Positions 63,750 through 64,000 of a DNA stretch of 64,000 nt are shown here, in pieces (the stretch's first letter is position 1; each line of letters begins with the position of its first letter). The position numbers and the translations under genes were made by a program. This DNA is from JBCAWW01 sp039024315. Its GTDB lineage: Bacteria; Bacteroidota; Bacteroidia; J057. Under the pieces are notes generated by a model. The model had not been told where the DNA came from, did not search any database, and was given only the letters and a program-made list of their open reading frames with translations. The stretch covers positions 1 to 64,000 of the forward strand of contig JBCCQN010000001.1 in assembly GCA_039024315.1 (NCBI GenBank), read 5' to 3'.

Positions 63750-64000
63750 TTAGTAGCCGGGATTTTGTTCTAGTTTGGGATTGATCTCGATTTCCGCTGA
63801 AGGAATAGGAAACAGTAGGTTGTGGATCGCAGGTTTTTTGCCGTGGAGGCTAAGAATCTCGATCGCTCGGCCTGAACGAATCAGATCAAACCAACGTTGG
63901 CCTTCAAAAGCAAACTCTACTCGACGTTCGTGGAGCATCAATTCTTTGTTGAGCTCCGGCAAGTCCTCAAGACCAGCTCGTCTCCTCACTTGATTGATCG
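63750..64000 (-). CDS. RagB/SusD-family nutrient-uptake lipoprotein (C-terminal fragment)
   Basis: This is the last 79 or so residues of a SusD homologue, open at the right edge of the window. INQVRRRAGLEDLPEL, ELMLHERRVEFAFEGQRWFDLIRSG and FPIPSAEIEINPKLEQNPGY are the standard C-terminal signature of SusD. It is the surface-exposed lid of a SusCD importer; the SusC partner should be beyond the edge. The IPT lipoprotein gene starts 11 bases after its stop codon, so they share an operon. Confidence 0.92.
   Translation of the reverse strand, partial: INQVRRRAGLEDLPELNKELMLHERRVEFAFEGQRWFDLIRSGRAIEILSLHGKKPAIHNLLFPIPSAEIEINPKLEQNPGY

Noticed and set aside
1..64000. CRISPR array, tRNA and rRNA genes
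   Set aside because: I looked for regular direct repeats with spacers and for tRNA-like cloverleaf ends and found none.

Overview
The window comes from a member of the Bacteroidota, most likely a free-living or marine polysaccharide degrader of the Saprospiria or Cytophagia type. The sequence-based reasons are type IX secretion (T9SS) C-terminal sorting domains, a SusD fragment with an IPT-domain surface lipoprotein, a SusC-like barrel, futalosine-pathway menaquinone genes (mqnE, mqnA), multidomain lipoproteins that fuse beta-propellers to cytochrome c, cupredoxin or ThuA domains, and the near absence of Shine-Dalgarno sequences. No tRNA, rRNA, CRISPR array, prophage or complete insertion sequence was seen. 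Genus is not assigned.

Layout. 1-3.7 kb (+): end of a secreted-type endonuclease/exonuclease/phosphatase, yaaA, a short ComEC and a small membrane protein. 3.7-10.5 kb (-): a tripartite efflux set (adaptor, MacB-type permease, TolC), an unknown lipoprotein and enolase. 10.5-14.7 kb: an omega-amidase-type nitrilase, a repeat-filled intergenic region, small membrane, secreted and phasin-like genes, and an orphan transposase-type HTH protein. 14.7-19.9 kb: a two-domain phosphoesterase, then a leftward cluster of two sister cytochromes c, mqnA, a histidine phosphatase and mqnE. 20.3-35.7 kb: large secreted redox and sugar proteins (ThuA-dehydrogenase-PKD-cytochrome-CBM6; DUF1080-PA14; propeller-cupredoxin; PVC-type propeller-HEAT-cytochrome), interleaved with a degenerate receiver protein, an ECF sigma/anti-sigma pair, an AraC regulator and a PDZ-alpha/beta-hydrolase. 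35.8-44.3 kb: an alpha-2-macroglobulin protein with an embedded TonB plug, an unknown secreted protein and a plug-poor SusC-like barrel. 44.5-57.8 kb: two giant tandem paralogues with FG-GAP repeats, an ASPIC/UnbV domain and a T9SS tail. 58-64 kb: a xylan-type polysaccharide utilization locus (GH10 xylanase, a four-repeat binding protein, an IPT lipoprotein and a SusD fragment running off the right edge).

The most unusual signal is not a gene. About 36 short DNA hairpins are scattered on both strands, inside genes and between them. Each has a 3-6 bp stem of VARIABLE sequence, a loop of usually 2-4 nt, and then an almost constant 3' tail AACGCTT. Pairing is kept while the stem sequence changes from copy to copy, which points to a structured DNA-level element of unknown function. 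The octamer GAACGCTT alone occurs about 23 times on the two strands, where roughly two would be expected.
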